Below, piece after piece: positions 49,231 to 57,085 of a stretch of 57,978 bases of DNA. Origin of the DNA: a virus. Numbering within the stretch: the stretch's first letter is position 1; every line of letters starts with the position of its first letter. Where the stretch lies: positions 1 to 57,978 of the IMG/VR virus record IMGVR_UViG_3300005253_000632. One strand, written 5' to 3'. A program made the position numbers and the translations under genes. The notes under the pieces are model-generated. The model ran no database searches. It was not told the origin of the DNA and worked only from the letters and a program-made list of their open reading frames with translations.

Positions 49231-49918
49231 AAGCTTTGGCCGCAAACAGGGGCGGACAGCGAGGTTGCGAGCGCGGCAAGCGGAATTGGCCGTGGCCCAG
49301 GCACTCAAGCCTGAAGCGAGCGACAGGCCCTGCGGGTGCTCGCCGGGCACCGTGTGCACTAAGTGTTTTGGCAAGCCGGCGCCCGCAAAGCCCAGGCCGA
49401 TCGCCCGCGAGCACCCCGAATGGGCCTATGCCGCCGATTGCGCCTGCTCGGTATGCAATGAGTTTTGGACCGCATTCAAAGAGAACCACGACGGAGCCGA
49501 TCCGCCGCCCAAGGTGCCAGCCAAGGTTGAATGCCTCGTGTGCGGGGCTGGCCTGGCAGCTCCACCCGGCGAACCTCTTGAGCACAATCTGTGTGCCGTT
49601 CATGCTTCGGCTACGCCTGACCCAATCGTCAACGAAGCCAAGGCTGCTACGCAGACCATCGAACAAATCACCGAGCGGGTCGTGACGACGTTTCGAGAGC
49701 ACAACGAGTGGTATCCTACGGGCCAACGCTACGACACAACATGCGCGTGCGATTTCTGCCTAGCCGTGCGCAACGATCCAATGTTCCCCGGCGAACCGCA
49801 TGGCGCGTTCGCGCCTGTCGGTGTTGGTTCCGTAGTCCCAGCAACGCAAAAGCAGCCCGACGCCGACGCCTTCATCCGCAAGCAACTGAACGCCAACCTG
49901 CGCGGGGTGTTCACATGA
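49211..49918 (+). CDS. Multi-Cys hypothetical protein
   Basis: 235 residues from ATG 49211. CGCSPGTVCTKC, CACSVC, CLVCGAGL and CACDFC form several likely zinc sites. Middle and end are helical with a Pro-rich linker. Basic start RKQGRTARLRARQ. Function unknown. Confidence 0.5.
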   Translation: MAILTHESFGRKQGRTARLRARQAELAVAQALKPEASDRPCGCSPGTVCTKCFGKPAPAKPRPIAREHPEWAYAADCACSVCNEFWTAFKENHDGADPPPKVPAKVECLVCGAGLAAPPGEPLEHNLCAVHASATPDPIVNEAKAATQTIEQITERVVTTFREHNEWYPTGQRYDTTCACDFCLAVRNDPMFPGEPHGAFAPVGVGSVVPATQKQPDADAFIRKQLNANLRGVFT

Positions 49919-50007
49919 GCGACGAATGGCGATTGGCACTGAACGTGTACGCCATCGTGATATCGGCGGTGGCGATCATTCTCGCATTGCGGCGGTCCAG
50001 AAAATGA
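49915..50007 (+). CDS. Tiny membrane peptide
   Basis: 30 residues, MSDEWRLALNVYAIVISAVA then basic RRSRK; one membrane segment. ATGA overlaps on both sides. Confidence 0.5.
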   Translation: MSDEWRLALNVYAIVISAVAIILALRRSRK

Positions 50008-50330
50008 CCGAACTCGCCTCCATCAACGCCAAGATCGACCGGCTGAACCGCAAGCTCAAGGCGGACCCAATAGCATTCACCCTCAAGCTTCCGGCAACCA
50101 AGGCAAACATAAACCAATTGGGCTGGCAACTAGATTGTACAGCTCGCCAGAACGGGACCATCTATGAAGGCTCGATTGCGTTTCGGTTTGATCGTCTTGG
50201 TGACTGTCTCGTGCTGTGGGATGAGGCAGAAGCCCTATTTGGCGACGAACACGCCGAGCATGTGCCATCGGATATCAAACTCTTCGCCCGCAAGATACAG
50301 CTCGCCATACTGGAGCGGCTGACGGGATGA
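50004..50330 (+). CDS. Hypothetical protein
   Basis: 108 residues from ATG 50004: a helix INAKIDRLNRKLKAD and an alpha/beta part AFRFDRLGDCLVLWDEAE. Overlaps both tiny membrane genes. Confidence 0.5.
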   Translation: MTELASINAKIDRLNRKLKADPIAFTLKLPATKANINQLGWQLDCTARQNGTIYEGSIAFRFDRLGDCLVLWDEAEALFGDEHAEHVPSDIKLFARKIQLAILERLTG

Positions 50331-50431
50331 AAGACAACGACGGCTATATCGCGCTTCTGCTGGTAGCTATTGTGGTTGTCTGCATCTGCGCGATAGCACA
50401 CATCGCCGACACTACTGCACACGGGCTTTGA
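50327..50431 (+). CDS. Tiny membrane peptide
   Basis: 34 residues, MKDNDGYIALLLVAIVVVCI with polar end. ATG overlaps the previous stop, its TGA overlaps the TTG of the next. Confidence 0.5.
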   Translation: MKDNDGYIALLLVAIVVVCICAIAHIADTTAHGL

Positions 50432-50667
50432 TCGATGGCGATAGCACGAATCGGCCACAACCCATTTCTGAGGTTGCATCCAACATCTTTAGTGAATGGT
50501 GCCGCATTGGGCATTTGCCCAAGCTCTTCATTTCTCGGCTTGTGGTTGGCGATCCAGATTGCATCCGAGCGTGGCAACTGATTGACGCTCACCACGGGAT
50601 CAAGTGGACGCCACCGCCCCATCTATGCAAGGCATCACCGCCGTCGCCTGACCCGGTTTTCGCCTGA
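50428..50667 (+). CDS. Hypothetical protein, FxEW family 1
   Basis: 79 residues from TTG 50428. ASNIFSEWCRIGHLPKLFIS resembles the next gene (FQEWSKTCDLPKEC), so the two are probably paralogs. Confidence 0.45.
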   Translation: MIDGDSTNRPQPISEVASNIFSEWCRIGHLPKLFISRLVVGDPDCIRAWQLIDAHHGIKWTPPPHLCKASPPSPDPVFA

Positions 50668-50678
50668 AAGGAACAATC

Positions 50679-50939
50679 ATGGCATTCCTCGCGGATGGGC
50701 TGTCGAGCCCCTTATTTCAAGAATGGTCTAAAACCTGCGATCTGCCGAAAGAGTGTCGCCGCATGGCAATAGACGTGGCAGTCGATGATGTTGTCATCGT
50801 GTACTACGAATGCTTTGGTGACGAAGAAACGCTCGCCAAAATGCCATCCCTCAAGGGCGCCAAGGTTGTTCACGTCGCAAGCCTGCGCCCGAACTGGCTG
50901 GGCCGGGCCTTGCGTTGGTTCGGCCAAAAGCCCAGTTGA
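50679..50939 (+). CDS. Hypothetical protein, FxEW family 2
   Basis: 86 residues from ATG 50679 with GAAAGGAAC. SPLFQEWSKTCDLPKECRRM and VVIVYYECFGDEE; ends with a basic helix WLGRALRWFGQ. Confidence 0.5.
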   Translation: MAFLADGLSSPLFQEWSKTCDLPKECRRMAIDVAVDDVVIVYYECFGDEETLAKMPSLKGAKVVHVASLRPNWLGRALRWFGQKPS

Positions 50940-50970
50940 ACCAAGTCTAAATTTACACCAAGGACTCATT

Positions 50971-51231
50971 ATGTCATTGTGCCGACCGGGCTGTTGCCAG
51001 TCCGCCAGGAAGACGGGAGCTGCGTGGATCGACCGCACGCTTGCTAATCTGTGTGTTTCCGAGCGACTGCGCCGTAAGCTGATCGACCAAGCAAGCCTGT
51101 TTCTGCTGAATGGTTTCTCCGCCGCCGACTTGAATGTGCGAGTGAGCTGTGGTGGGCGGGCAGAAGTAGTGGGCCTCGTTGGTGTGGCGCTCCGCATCGT
51201 GCCGCTGAGCATTCTGAGCGGCGGGGAATAG
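50971..51231 (+). CDS. Small hypothetical protein
   Basis: 86 residues from ATG 50971. CRPGCCQSARKTG at the N-terminus is Cys-rich; then RKLIDQASLFLLNGFSA helical and a hydrophobic end. No family recognised. Confidence 0.45.
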   Translation: MSLCRPGCCQSARKTGAAWIDRTLANLCVSERLRRKLIDQASLFLLNGFSAADLNVRVSCGGRAEVVGLVGVALRIVPLSILSGGE

Positions 51232-51244
51232 CCCGCAACCGGAT

Positions 51245-51472
51245 TCAAAGAATTCGGATTTTATCCTCGCAGCGCGCTATTCCAACATCAGCCCCAATTA
51301 CAAAGCACTTAAATCCATGTTCGGTGAGCCTCCCCAGAATAACCGGGCCTAGCCCATTCAGCCGGACCTCTAAAATTAGGCCGTCACGGCTGTCACGGGG
51401 TTGGCGCAAATTCGCCTCTATGGTATTGTCTGTGGGCGATTCTTGCTCTCCCTTGACTTTCCATTTAGTCAT
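51245..51472 (-). CDS. Hypothetical protein behind element C
   Basis: 75 residues, leftward. MTKWKVKGEQESPTDNTIE start and LNGLGPVILGRLTEHGFKC core, beta-rich. AAAGGA follows element C directly, so the RNA would be its leader. Confidence 0.5.
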   Translation of the reverse strand: MTKWKVKGEQESPTDNTIEANLRQPRDSRDGLILEVRLNGLGPVILGRLTEHGFKCFVIGADVGIARCEDKIRIL

Positions 51473-51490
51473 AGCCTTATCCTTTCAATA

Positions 51491-51665
51491 ATGCGTCGGC
51501 CGGGCCGGATTCCAGCGACATCCACTGCGGGCCTTTGCCGCTGCCAACTAAACCGCGAAAGTCGTACCGGCCGAGAGGTTTGATGTCTCGCCGCAGGCCC
51601 AATCGTGGTCGGGCGTTTGCCCTGCGGCGCGCGGTTCACTCACGCCACGACGCCGGCCGACGCGT
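51491..51665 (-). ncRNA. Structured repeat element, copy C
   Basis: 175 nt, leftward. ACGCGTCGGCCGG at its 5' end pairs with CCGGCCGACGCAT at its 3' end (G-U allowed). Internal stems CGCCGCAGG ... CCTGCGGCG (9 bp) and AACCGCG ... CGCGGTT (7 bp). The end GGAATCCGGCCCGGC is shared with copy A. Followed by TTGAAAGGA and the gene at 51472. Confidence 0.55.
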
Positions 51666-51677
51666 CAATAGCATATC

Positions 51678-52673
51678 ATGTCCACCCCACTGAGTCTACA
51701 GCATATTCTCGTGACCGGCGGCAGCGGATTTCTAGGCACGGCTGTGCTGCAAAAGCTCGATGCCGCAGGGTGTCGCCATGTGTGGTCGCCGAGTAGCGGC
51801 ACGCTGAACCTGCTTGATGAGGACCTCTGTAGGAAGTGTGTTGTTGAGTTCGCGCCCGATACCATAATCCACTGCGCGGCGATATGCGGCGGCATTGGAG
51901 CCAACCAAGGCACAGAGGCCGAGTTTTGTCAGGGCAACCTGCGAATGGGGCTGAACGTGCTGCATGGTGCCCATGTGGCTCATGCCCGGCTCATCAACAT
52001 CGGCTCCGTATGCGCCTATCCCCTTGATTGCCCACAGCCCATGCGCGAAGACGACCTGTGGGCAGGCTGGCCCGAGCCTACGAATGCCTATTACGGCATT
52101 GCCAAGCGCACTATCATGGCGGCGGCCGACGCCTACAACAAACAGTACGGCCTCGAGCGCTTGAATCTGGTGCTTACGAACCTCTACGGGCCGGGCGACA
52201 ACTTCGACCTGAAGACCTCCCACGTTATCCCGGCCCTGATGCGCAGGATGGCAGAATGCGGGCCGTGCGATACGGTTGACTTGTGGGGCGACGGCACGCC
52301 GACCCGCGATTTGTTGTATGTCCAGGATGCCGCCGAAGCCATCGTTGTGGCTGCCGTCTCGCCAAGCGCGGGCGGCACGATCAACATTGCGTCAGGGCAG
52401 AGCCATAGCATTGCCAAGCTCGCTCGCATGGTCGCTGATGTTGTTGGGTTTCACGGTCAAGTAGAATGGGACAGGGCAAAGCCGAACGGTCAGCCAGCGC
52501 GGCTATTGGATATTTCGCGTGGCGCACGCTCGCTCGGCTGGAAAGCAACGACTAGCATCCAAGACGGCCTTCGGCGAACGTATGAATGGTACAAGGCGTC
52601 AACCGAGCTCTGTGGCATGAGGCTTTGTGGTACACCAGTAGAAGAGGGCGGCAAACAGCGCCATGGCCGTTAA
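51678..52673 (+). CDS. fcl: GDP-L-fucose synthase-like epimerase/reductase
   Basis: 331 residues. NAD(P) loop VTGGSGFLGTAVL; SDR-type GSVCAYP with the Ser and the Cys position of GDP-L-fucose synthase; YYGIAK with Tyr-x3-Lys; TNLYGPGDNF and SHVIPALMRRM with the histidine of the family. It converts GDP-4-keto-6-deoxymannose to GDP-L-fucose; the enzyme for the previous step is encoded at 54891. C-terminus has 15 extra residues over the usual end, overlapping a leftward gene. Confidence 0.85.
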   Translation: MSTPLSLQHILVTGGSGFLGTAVLQKLDAAGCRHVWSPSSGTLNLLDEDLCRKCVVEFAPDTIIHCAAICGGIGANQGTEAEFCQGNLRMGLNVLHGAHVAHARLINIGSVCAYPLDCPQPMREDDLWAGWPEPTNAYYGIAKRTIMAAADAYNKQYGLERLNLVLTNLYGPGDNFDLKTSHVIPALMRRMAECGPCDTVDLWGDGTPTRDLLYVQDAAEAIVVAAVSPSAGGTINIASGQSHSIAKLARMVADVVGFHGQVEWDRAKPNGQPARLLDISRGARSLGWKATTSIQDGLRRTYEWYKASTELCGMRLCGTPVEEGGKQRHGR

Positions 52674-52886
52674 GCCGAATATGCTAATCATCGCGTCTCG
52701 GAACCCCTTTTCTCGCAACGCCGATGCCGACGGCAGCCCCGGCCCGTACCGGTGCGGCTGGTCCAGTGAGCCGCATCTAAACCACCGCCTGCCCCGCGCA
52801 TAAACACAAGGCCAGAATCGCCGGTGATTGTCATAGTGAATGAACGCCACGGCGAACGGGATTGAGATGTAGAGCGGGATGTCCAT
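52599..52886 (-). CDS. Membrane protein overlapping fcl
   Basis: 95 residues from ATG 52886 (TAATG overlap with the upstream stop). Hydrophobic segments at residues 3-15 and near 70-88 (FGLTAMALFAALFYW). Overlaps the end of fcl by 75 bp on the other strand. Confidence 0.5.
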   Translation of the reverse strand: MDIPLYISIPFAVAFIHYDNHRRFWPCVYARGRRWFRCGSLDQPHRYGPGLPSASALREKGFRDAMISIFGLTAMALFAALFYWCTTKPHATELG

Positions 52887-53743
52887 TACACGCAACCTTC
52901 GAGTTTCAACATGATGCAGACCCAGATAAACACTCCAAACACGGCTGCGCAATTCCATAGTCCGTGCAACAGCTGAGACCACCACGAACGTGTCGGCTTC
53001 AGGAACGGGCGGAGCTTGGGCTTGGGCAATGCGCCAATGGAATAGGACGGAAGGTCGAGCAGTATGTGCAAAGGCGTGAGGCTGGATGGATCAACCTCCG
53101 GCTTGACCCTTAAATCCTTGATCTTGATCTCCGGCTCGTCCGGCGCCTCGGCTTCGGCGACCACTTTGGCAATGACCACGCGCATCTCTTTGAGCCTCCC
53201 TGAATTTGGGTGGCGTGAAAGCCGCAAGCGGTCCTCGCGAGCAGGACCTACGGCATCACCAAAAGAGGCAAAGAGCCATTTGGAGTCAGGGCAAATGTTC
53301 ACAACGACATACTCAGCGGAAGTGGACATATCGACCTCCTGCGTCTTCGTGACAACGAACTTCCCGCGGCACGCGGCGCACAGTGAAAGAGGCCCGCAGC
53401 TATCGCAGCCGCGTATGTGCGTTCGGCGTTTGCACTTGCTTGCACACAAGCCACCCCTGAGCAACAAGCCGCACGTCGAACAGTACAGTTTATTTGTATC
53501 AGCCTCCGCGAGAAGCATCCAAGGAAGCATGTCGCCTTTACCGTCGCCGCGCACAACGTCTTCCGGCACGTAAGGGGCACGGCTGACCGGATCGTATAGG
53601 ACGAGCTTCGCGTGACAGATCGGGCATAAATGGTCTGCATAGCAAGACTCGCAACCCGGAACATGCAGCGTGTACCCGCGGCACAGGCAACCATTGGGGC
53701 ACGCGCCATCAGCAAGTCTTCGGCCGCAAATGCCACAGTACAC
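52886..53743 (-). CDS. Tandem zinc-finger fusion protein with membrane anchor
   Basis: 285 residues from GTG 53743. Two copies of a zinc-rich unit, residues about 1-48 (YCGICGRRLADGACPNG ... LCPICHAKL) and 88-135 (YCSTCGLLLRGGLCASKC ... LCAACRGKF), then a soluble domain from MSTSAEYVVV and a C-terminal membrane helix. Before each part lies GGAGGCTGATA or GGAGGTCGATATG, the ribosome site used by neighbours, so the gene looks fused from smaller ones. Confidence 0.55.
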   Translation of the reverse strand: MYCGICGRRLADGACPNGCLCRGYTLHVPGCESCYADHLCPICHAKLVLYDPVSRAPYVPEDVVRGDGKGDMLPWMLLAEADTNKLYCSTCGLLLRGGLCASKCKRRTHIRGCDSCGPLSLCAACRGKFVVTKTQEVDMSTSAEYVVVNICPDSKWLFASFGDAVGPAREDRLRLSRHPNSGRLKEMRVVIAKVVAEAEAPDEPEIKIKDLRVKPEVDPSSLTPLHILLDLPSYSIGALPKPKLRPFLKPTRSWWSQLLHGLWNCAAVFGVFIWVCIMLKLEGCV

Positions 53744-53747
53744 GCTA

Positions 53748-53906
53748 TCAGCCTCCGACCAAGCAACACGCGGCGGCGCAAGCGAAACCCCAAGCAACGG
53801 CCAAGATGCTCAGTTCAACCAGAAATCGCACCGTCCGCACGCGGCGCCATCGCCACGATCCGAAGGCGAAACCTACAACGAATCCGGGCAAATAGTCAAT
53901 CCACAT
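53748..53906 (-). CDS. Small membrane protein
   Basis: 52 residues from ATG 53906 with GGGAGGCTGAT. Two hydrophobic stretches (LPGFVVGFAFGSW; LVELSILAVAWGFACAAACC). Ends in the ribosome site of the next gene. Confidence 0.55.
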   Translation of the reverse strand: MWIDYLPGFVVGFAFGSWRWRRVRTVRFLVELSILAVAWGFACAAACCLVGG

Positions 53907-53907
53907 A

Positions 53908-54261
53908 TCAGCCTCCCGGGCAAACCGCGCTATCACGAGAAGGCGCATCGGGGCGTGACGTATTGACGCCTTTCCACCTTTGCAGGAATGCCGTGCGCTT
54001 GATGGCGCATTGCGGATCGGGGTCCATAACCCGCGTGCCTTCCGGAGCGCAACCCGGCGGGAAGAGGTGTATTGCATGGCATCGCTTTGCAGCGTCGCTG
54101 GTCATCTTGTCATCGTGGTTGCGGGCACATAGAACATGCGCGATCGCCTCTTCGTCGGTGACCGCGCCACCTAGGTTGCTCATGTGCAGTACTCCCGGCA
54201 GATTGCCGTATGGAATGTCGTCAATCGTCTCATGTCGCACAACTTTGATCGCATGATTCAT
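53908..54261 (-). CDS. Hypothetical soluble protein
   Basis: 117 residues. NHAIKVVRHETIDDIPYGNL start, VLCARNHDD, and CAPEGTRVMDPDPQC. Overlaps no neighbour but is separated by only a base from the next gene. No family recognised. Confidence 0.5.
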   Translation of the reverse strand: MNHAIKVVRHETIDDIPYGNLPGVLHMSNLGGAVTDEEAIAHVLCARNHDDKMTSDAAKRCHAIHLFPPGCAPEGTRVMDPDPQCAIKRTAFLQRWKGVNTSRPDAPSRDSAVCPGG

Positions 54262-54264
54262 GGT

Positions 54265-54363
54265 TCACCTCGATTTTAGTACCAGCCATAGCAAGAAAAC
54301 GCACAGGCAAAAGAGTGCGCCAATCGCGATTGCGGCCTGTGTCCAAGAGTGTACTTCAATCAT
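54265..54363 (-). CDS. Tiny membrane peptide
   Basis: 32 residues, MIEVHSWTQAAIAIGALFCL, one membrane segment then SR end. GAGGAGGCT before ATG; overlaps the previous stop by 4 bp. Confidence 0.5.
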   Translation of the reverse strand: MIEVHSWTQAAIAIGALFCLCVFLLWLVLKSR

Positions 54364-54497
54364 AGCCTCCTCAGCACTTCGATAAAGATCGCCAGGAAAA
54401 TCGCCACTACTGCGTAGACCGAAACGACAATCACCATTCCAATCCTCGCACAGCGGGAACGGTTGCGGATAATCACCGATGAGTTGTAGCGGATCAT
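54360..54497 (-). CDS. Tiny membrane peptide
   Basis: 45 residues from ATG 54497 with GAGAGGAA. Basic start (NSSVIIRNRSRCAR), membrane segment VIVVSVYAVVAIFLAIFI, basic end. Confidence 0.5.
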   Translation of the reverse strand: MIRYNSSVIIRNRSRCARIGMVIVVSVYAVVAIFLAIFIEVLRRL

Positions 54498-54610
54498 TGC
54501 GTTCCTCTCAGCGCATAGACGATTGCCATAATGGCTACGCTATTGACGATTGTCCAGCTCGCAATCAAGCAAATACAGAGGACCAACCAGCCCTGATTCC
54601 TATTATCCAT
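54494..54610 (-). CDS. Tiny membrane peptide
   Basis: 38 residues from ATG 54610 with GGTGGGG. MDNRNQGWLVLCICLIASWT then a second hydrophobic half. First of four to five overlapping tiny membrane genes. Confidence 0.5.
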   Translation of the reverse strand: MDNRNQGWLVLCICLIASWTIVNSVAIMAIVYALRGTQ

Positions 54611-54651
54611 TGCCCCACCCTACCCTAGCCCATGTCGGCCCGCAAGAGAAA

Positions 54652-54894
54652 ATGACCACCGCAAGCCTCGATAGCAGCACAATCCTGGAATGCCGCAAGC
54701 AGTTTTGCAACTACTGCCGAGAGGGCCACGCCCTTATCCCCGGTACATACCGGCATCGGTTCAGAGCGAGAGTCTTCGGCATTCCGCAAACGGTTGAGCC
54801 TGGGTGCCATGCATGGCAGTTGGTGAAGCTGGAACATCCCAAGAGTCGACGTGACCCGCCGCCGAACTTTCAAACCGTCATTGGGCACGCATGA
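54652..54894 (+). CDS. Small Cys/His protein
   Basis: 80 residues from ATG 54652. [14 protein letters not shown] suggests a zinc site; the end is Pro/Arg-rich. Overlaps gmd by 4 bp. Confidence 0.5.
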   Translation: MTTASLDSSTILECRKQFCNYCREGHALIPGTYRHRFRARVFGIPQTVEPGCHAWQLVKLEHPKSRRDPPPNFQTVIGHA

Positions 54895-55871
54895 CCACCG
54901 CCCTCATCACAGGCATCACCGGCCAGGACGGCTCATATCTTGCCGAGCTGTTGCTCGGCAAAGGCTACACGGTCCACGGCATCATCCGCCGCAGTAGCTC
55001 GATTAACACCGAACGAATTGACCACCTGTACGAAGAGCCGCATTCCGAGAGCCGAAACCTCTACCTGCACTATGGTGACCTGGCCGACGCTGCAAATATC
55101 GCCCGGCTCGTGGCCGAAATCCGGCCCGATGAAGTGTACAACCTAGGCGCGCAGTCACACGTCCGCGTCTCGTTTGACATCCCCGAATATACCGCCGACG
55201 TAATAGCATTGGGCACCCTACGGCTGCTCGAAGCTGTCAAGACGCACGCTCCAGCGGCACGGTTCTATCAGGCATCAAGCAGCGAGCTATTCGGTGCATC
55301 ACCCCCGCCGCAGAATGAACAAACGCCGTTCCACCCGCGAAGTCCGTATGCGATTGCCAAGCTGCACGCGTACTGGACAACGATCAACTACCGCGAAGCA
55401 TATGGGATGCACTGCTCGAACGGCATCCTGTTTAACCATGAATCGCCCCGGCGTGGCGAGACGTTCGTCACACAGAAGATCGCCAAGGCCGCAGTACGCA
55501 TATCCCGCGGCCTACAGCAACATGTCTATCTCGGCAACCTTGACGCGCAACGAGATTGGGGCTATGCTGGCGATTACGTTGAAGCCATGTGGCTCATGTG
55601 CCAGCAGGACGAGCCAGACGATTACGTGATCGCCACGGGCGAGATGCACAGCGTACGAGAGTTTGCCGAGCGAGCCTTCGGCTGTGTTGGCCTGGATTGG
55701 CGAAAGCATGTGCGGATAGATGAGCGATACATGCGGCCCGCCGAAGTCGATGCGCTGTGTGGCGACGCCAGCAAGGCGCGCGAGCGGCTGGGCTGGAAGC
55801 CCCACGTTGCTTTTGACGAACTGGTCAAGATGATGGTGGGCGCAGGAAGCAGATGGGATGGTGCGACATGA
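54891..55871 (+). CDS. gmd: GDP-mannose 4,6-dehydratase
   Basis: 326 residues. [18 protein letters not shown] is the NADP loop of [49 protein letters not shown] and [14 protein letters not shown] follow in family order. Ser, Glu, Tyr and Lys of the catalytic set are in place. Makes GDP-4-keto-6-deoxymannose, the substrate of the epimerase/reductase at 51678. Slightly shorter than usual (about 345-370). Very confident. Confidence 0.93.
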   Translation: MTTALITGITGQDGSYLAELLLGKGYTVHGIIRRSSSINTERIDHLYEEPHSESRNLYLHYGDLADAANIARLVAEIRPDEVYNLGAQSHVRVSFDIPEYTADVIALGTLRLLEAVKTHAPAARFYQASSSELFGASPPPQNEQTPFHPRSPYAIAKLHAYWTTINYREAYGMHCSNGILFNHESPRRGETFVTQKIAKAAVRISRGLQQHVYLGNLDAQRDWGYAGDYVEAMWLMCQQDEPDDYVIATGEMHSVREFAERAFGCVGLDWRKHVRIDERYMRPAEVDALCGDASKARERLGWKPHVAFDELVKMMVGAGSRWDGAT

Positions 55872-56101
55872 CACAGGCTGCATACGACCGGATCGTTGAC
55901 GCCATCCAAAATAAGCCTTTGCGTAAGGCCGCACGGGCGTGCAAAGAAACGCATGATCGGCTTGCCGATCATCAAAAAACCTTTGCTCCACCCGACTACA
56001 CAGATGGCGTTGACGCGCTTTGGGACGAGCTTAGGCCCCACATCCTCAAGCTGATCGCATTCGCTGAGGCGCGGGAGGCAGATGGCATGCAAGCCCAATG
56101 A
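55868..56101 (+). CDS. Hypothetical helical protein
   Basis: 77 residues from ATG 55868, overlapping gmd by 4 bp. [20 protein letters not shown] and [13 protein letters not shown] helices. No family recognised. Confidence 0.5.
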   Translation: MTQAAYDRIVDAIQNKPLRKAARACKETHDRLADHQKTFAPPDYTDGVDALWDELRPHILKLIAFAEAREADGMQAQ

Positions 56102-56472
56102 GCACAGATTATCAATTCACTTGCGATGACTGCAAAGAATCTGGGGGATTCTTTTCTGAGCAGGCGTGGGGCTGGGGCAACTGCGACATCTTTACGAACT
56201 TCAAGTTCCTGGTCGCCCATGTCCACTGTGCCGGCTATCGGGTGATATCCGAGCATGAAGAGATTTACGGGGATGGGCCAAGGGAAGAGAAGTTCCACAG
56301 GCGGCTATGCACAGATCAGCACCTGCGCGAAGACGTTTGGCCGCGCGCAAACGAATGGGAGTGGGCCAGAGTGGGTGATTCTGCGAAGTGTCATGATGAG
56401 TGGCTTAAACATGAAGGCTTAGACGCGCCTAAACCCAAGGCGCCCGAGGCAATAGTGGCGGCAGCCAAATAG
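56098..56472 (+). CDS. Hypothetical protein with Cys/Trp
   Basis: 124 residues. FTCDDCKESGGFF start with Cys pair, HVHCAGYRV and WPRANEWEWARVG; Ala-rich end. Near HNH gene; unknown role. Confidence 0.5.
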   Translation: MSTDYQFTCDDCKESGGFFSEQAWGWGNCDIFTNFKFLVAHVHCAGYRVISEHEEIYGDGPREEKFHRRLCTDQHLREDVWPRANEWEWARVGDSAKCHDEWLKHEGLDAPKPKAPEAIVAAAK

Positions 56473-56484
56473 GGCGGGCAGGCA

Positions 56485-56781
56485 GTGGCACGCAAGCCCA
56501 AGCGATTCAGCCTTAGCGGGCCAAGCCCCCAACGCGACACCCGGCCAAGCTCAGCGAAGCGCGGATACGGCGGACGCTGGCAACGATATCGAAGATGGTA
56601 TCTGAAGCGTAACCCAATTTGCGTGCATTGCAAGAAGGCAGCCGCCACAGACGTTGACCATATCAAGCGCGTTGCCGGCCCAAGCGATCCGCTGTTCTGG
56701 AAGCCGAGCAACCATCAAGCGCTGTGCCATTCGTGCCACAGTCGGAAGACGGGACGCGAAACTGGGGGGAGGATGCATTGA
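56485..56781 (+). CDS. HNH endonuclease
   Basis: 98 residues from GTG 56485. RGYGGRWQRYRRWYLKRNP, CVHCKKAAATDVDHIKRV, then WKPSNHQALCHSCHSRKT: zinc-stabilised HNH fold with DHI and N-x-Q-x-L-C. Such nucleases stand next to small terminase genes in cos phages and cut at packaging; this suggests the missing terminase segment lies just right of the window or circularly adjoins the left end. Confidence 0.88.
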   Translation: MARKPKRFSLSGPSPQRDTRPSSAKRGYGGRWQRYRRWYLKRNPICVHCKKAAATDVDHIKRVAGPSDPLFWKPSNHQALCHSCHSRKTGRETGGRMH

Positions 56782-56794
56782 GAATGAGCAATGT

Positions 56795-56812
56795 CGCTTT
56801 TACCTAAAAGCG
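56795..56812. repeat. Gene-end hairpin H7
   Basis: CGCTTTT-ACCT-AAAAGCG between convergent ends of the HNH gene and the gene at 56813. Suits a two-way terminator. Confidence 0.5.
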
Positions 56813-57079
56813 CTACTCCATGCGGCACGTAATGAACGCCCCCTTGACAGCGCCCTTGGCAATTTCAGGCAGCGGGCTTTCGTCGCCCATCAATATCCAA
56901 TAGGATTCCTGCATGGATGCAATCTCGGCCCGCAGCTTGGCCTTGTCGGCTTGTAGCCCACAGATCGTACAAGTACAGCAGCCACTAGGATTGCAGGTGT
57001 TGCAAGTAGATAACTTCATTGGCTTAATGTGATGGGTACAGACGGTGCAGCCGGGCTCATCTGTCGCTGGCTCGCTCAT
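56813..57079 (-). CDS. Small zinc-binding modular protein
   Basis: 88 residues. First half GCTVCTHHIKPMKLS ... CTCTICG is nearly identical to the first half of the gene at 38823; second half is different. Leaderless start behind promoter H8. Confidence 0.6.
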   Translation of the reverse strand: MSEPATDEPGCTVCTHHIKPMKLSTCNTCNPSGCCTCTICGLQADKAKLRAEIASMQESYWILMGDESPLPEIAKGAVKGAFITCRME

Positions 57080-57085
57080 GTCATC

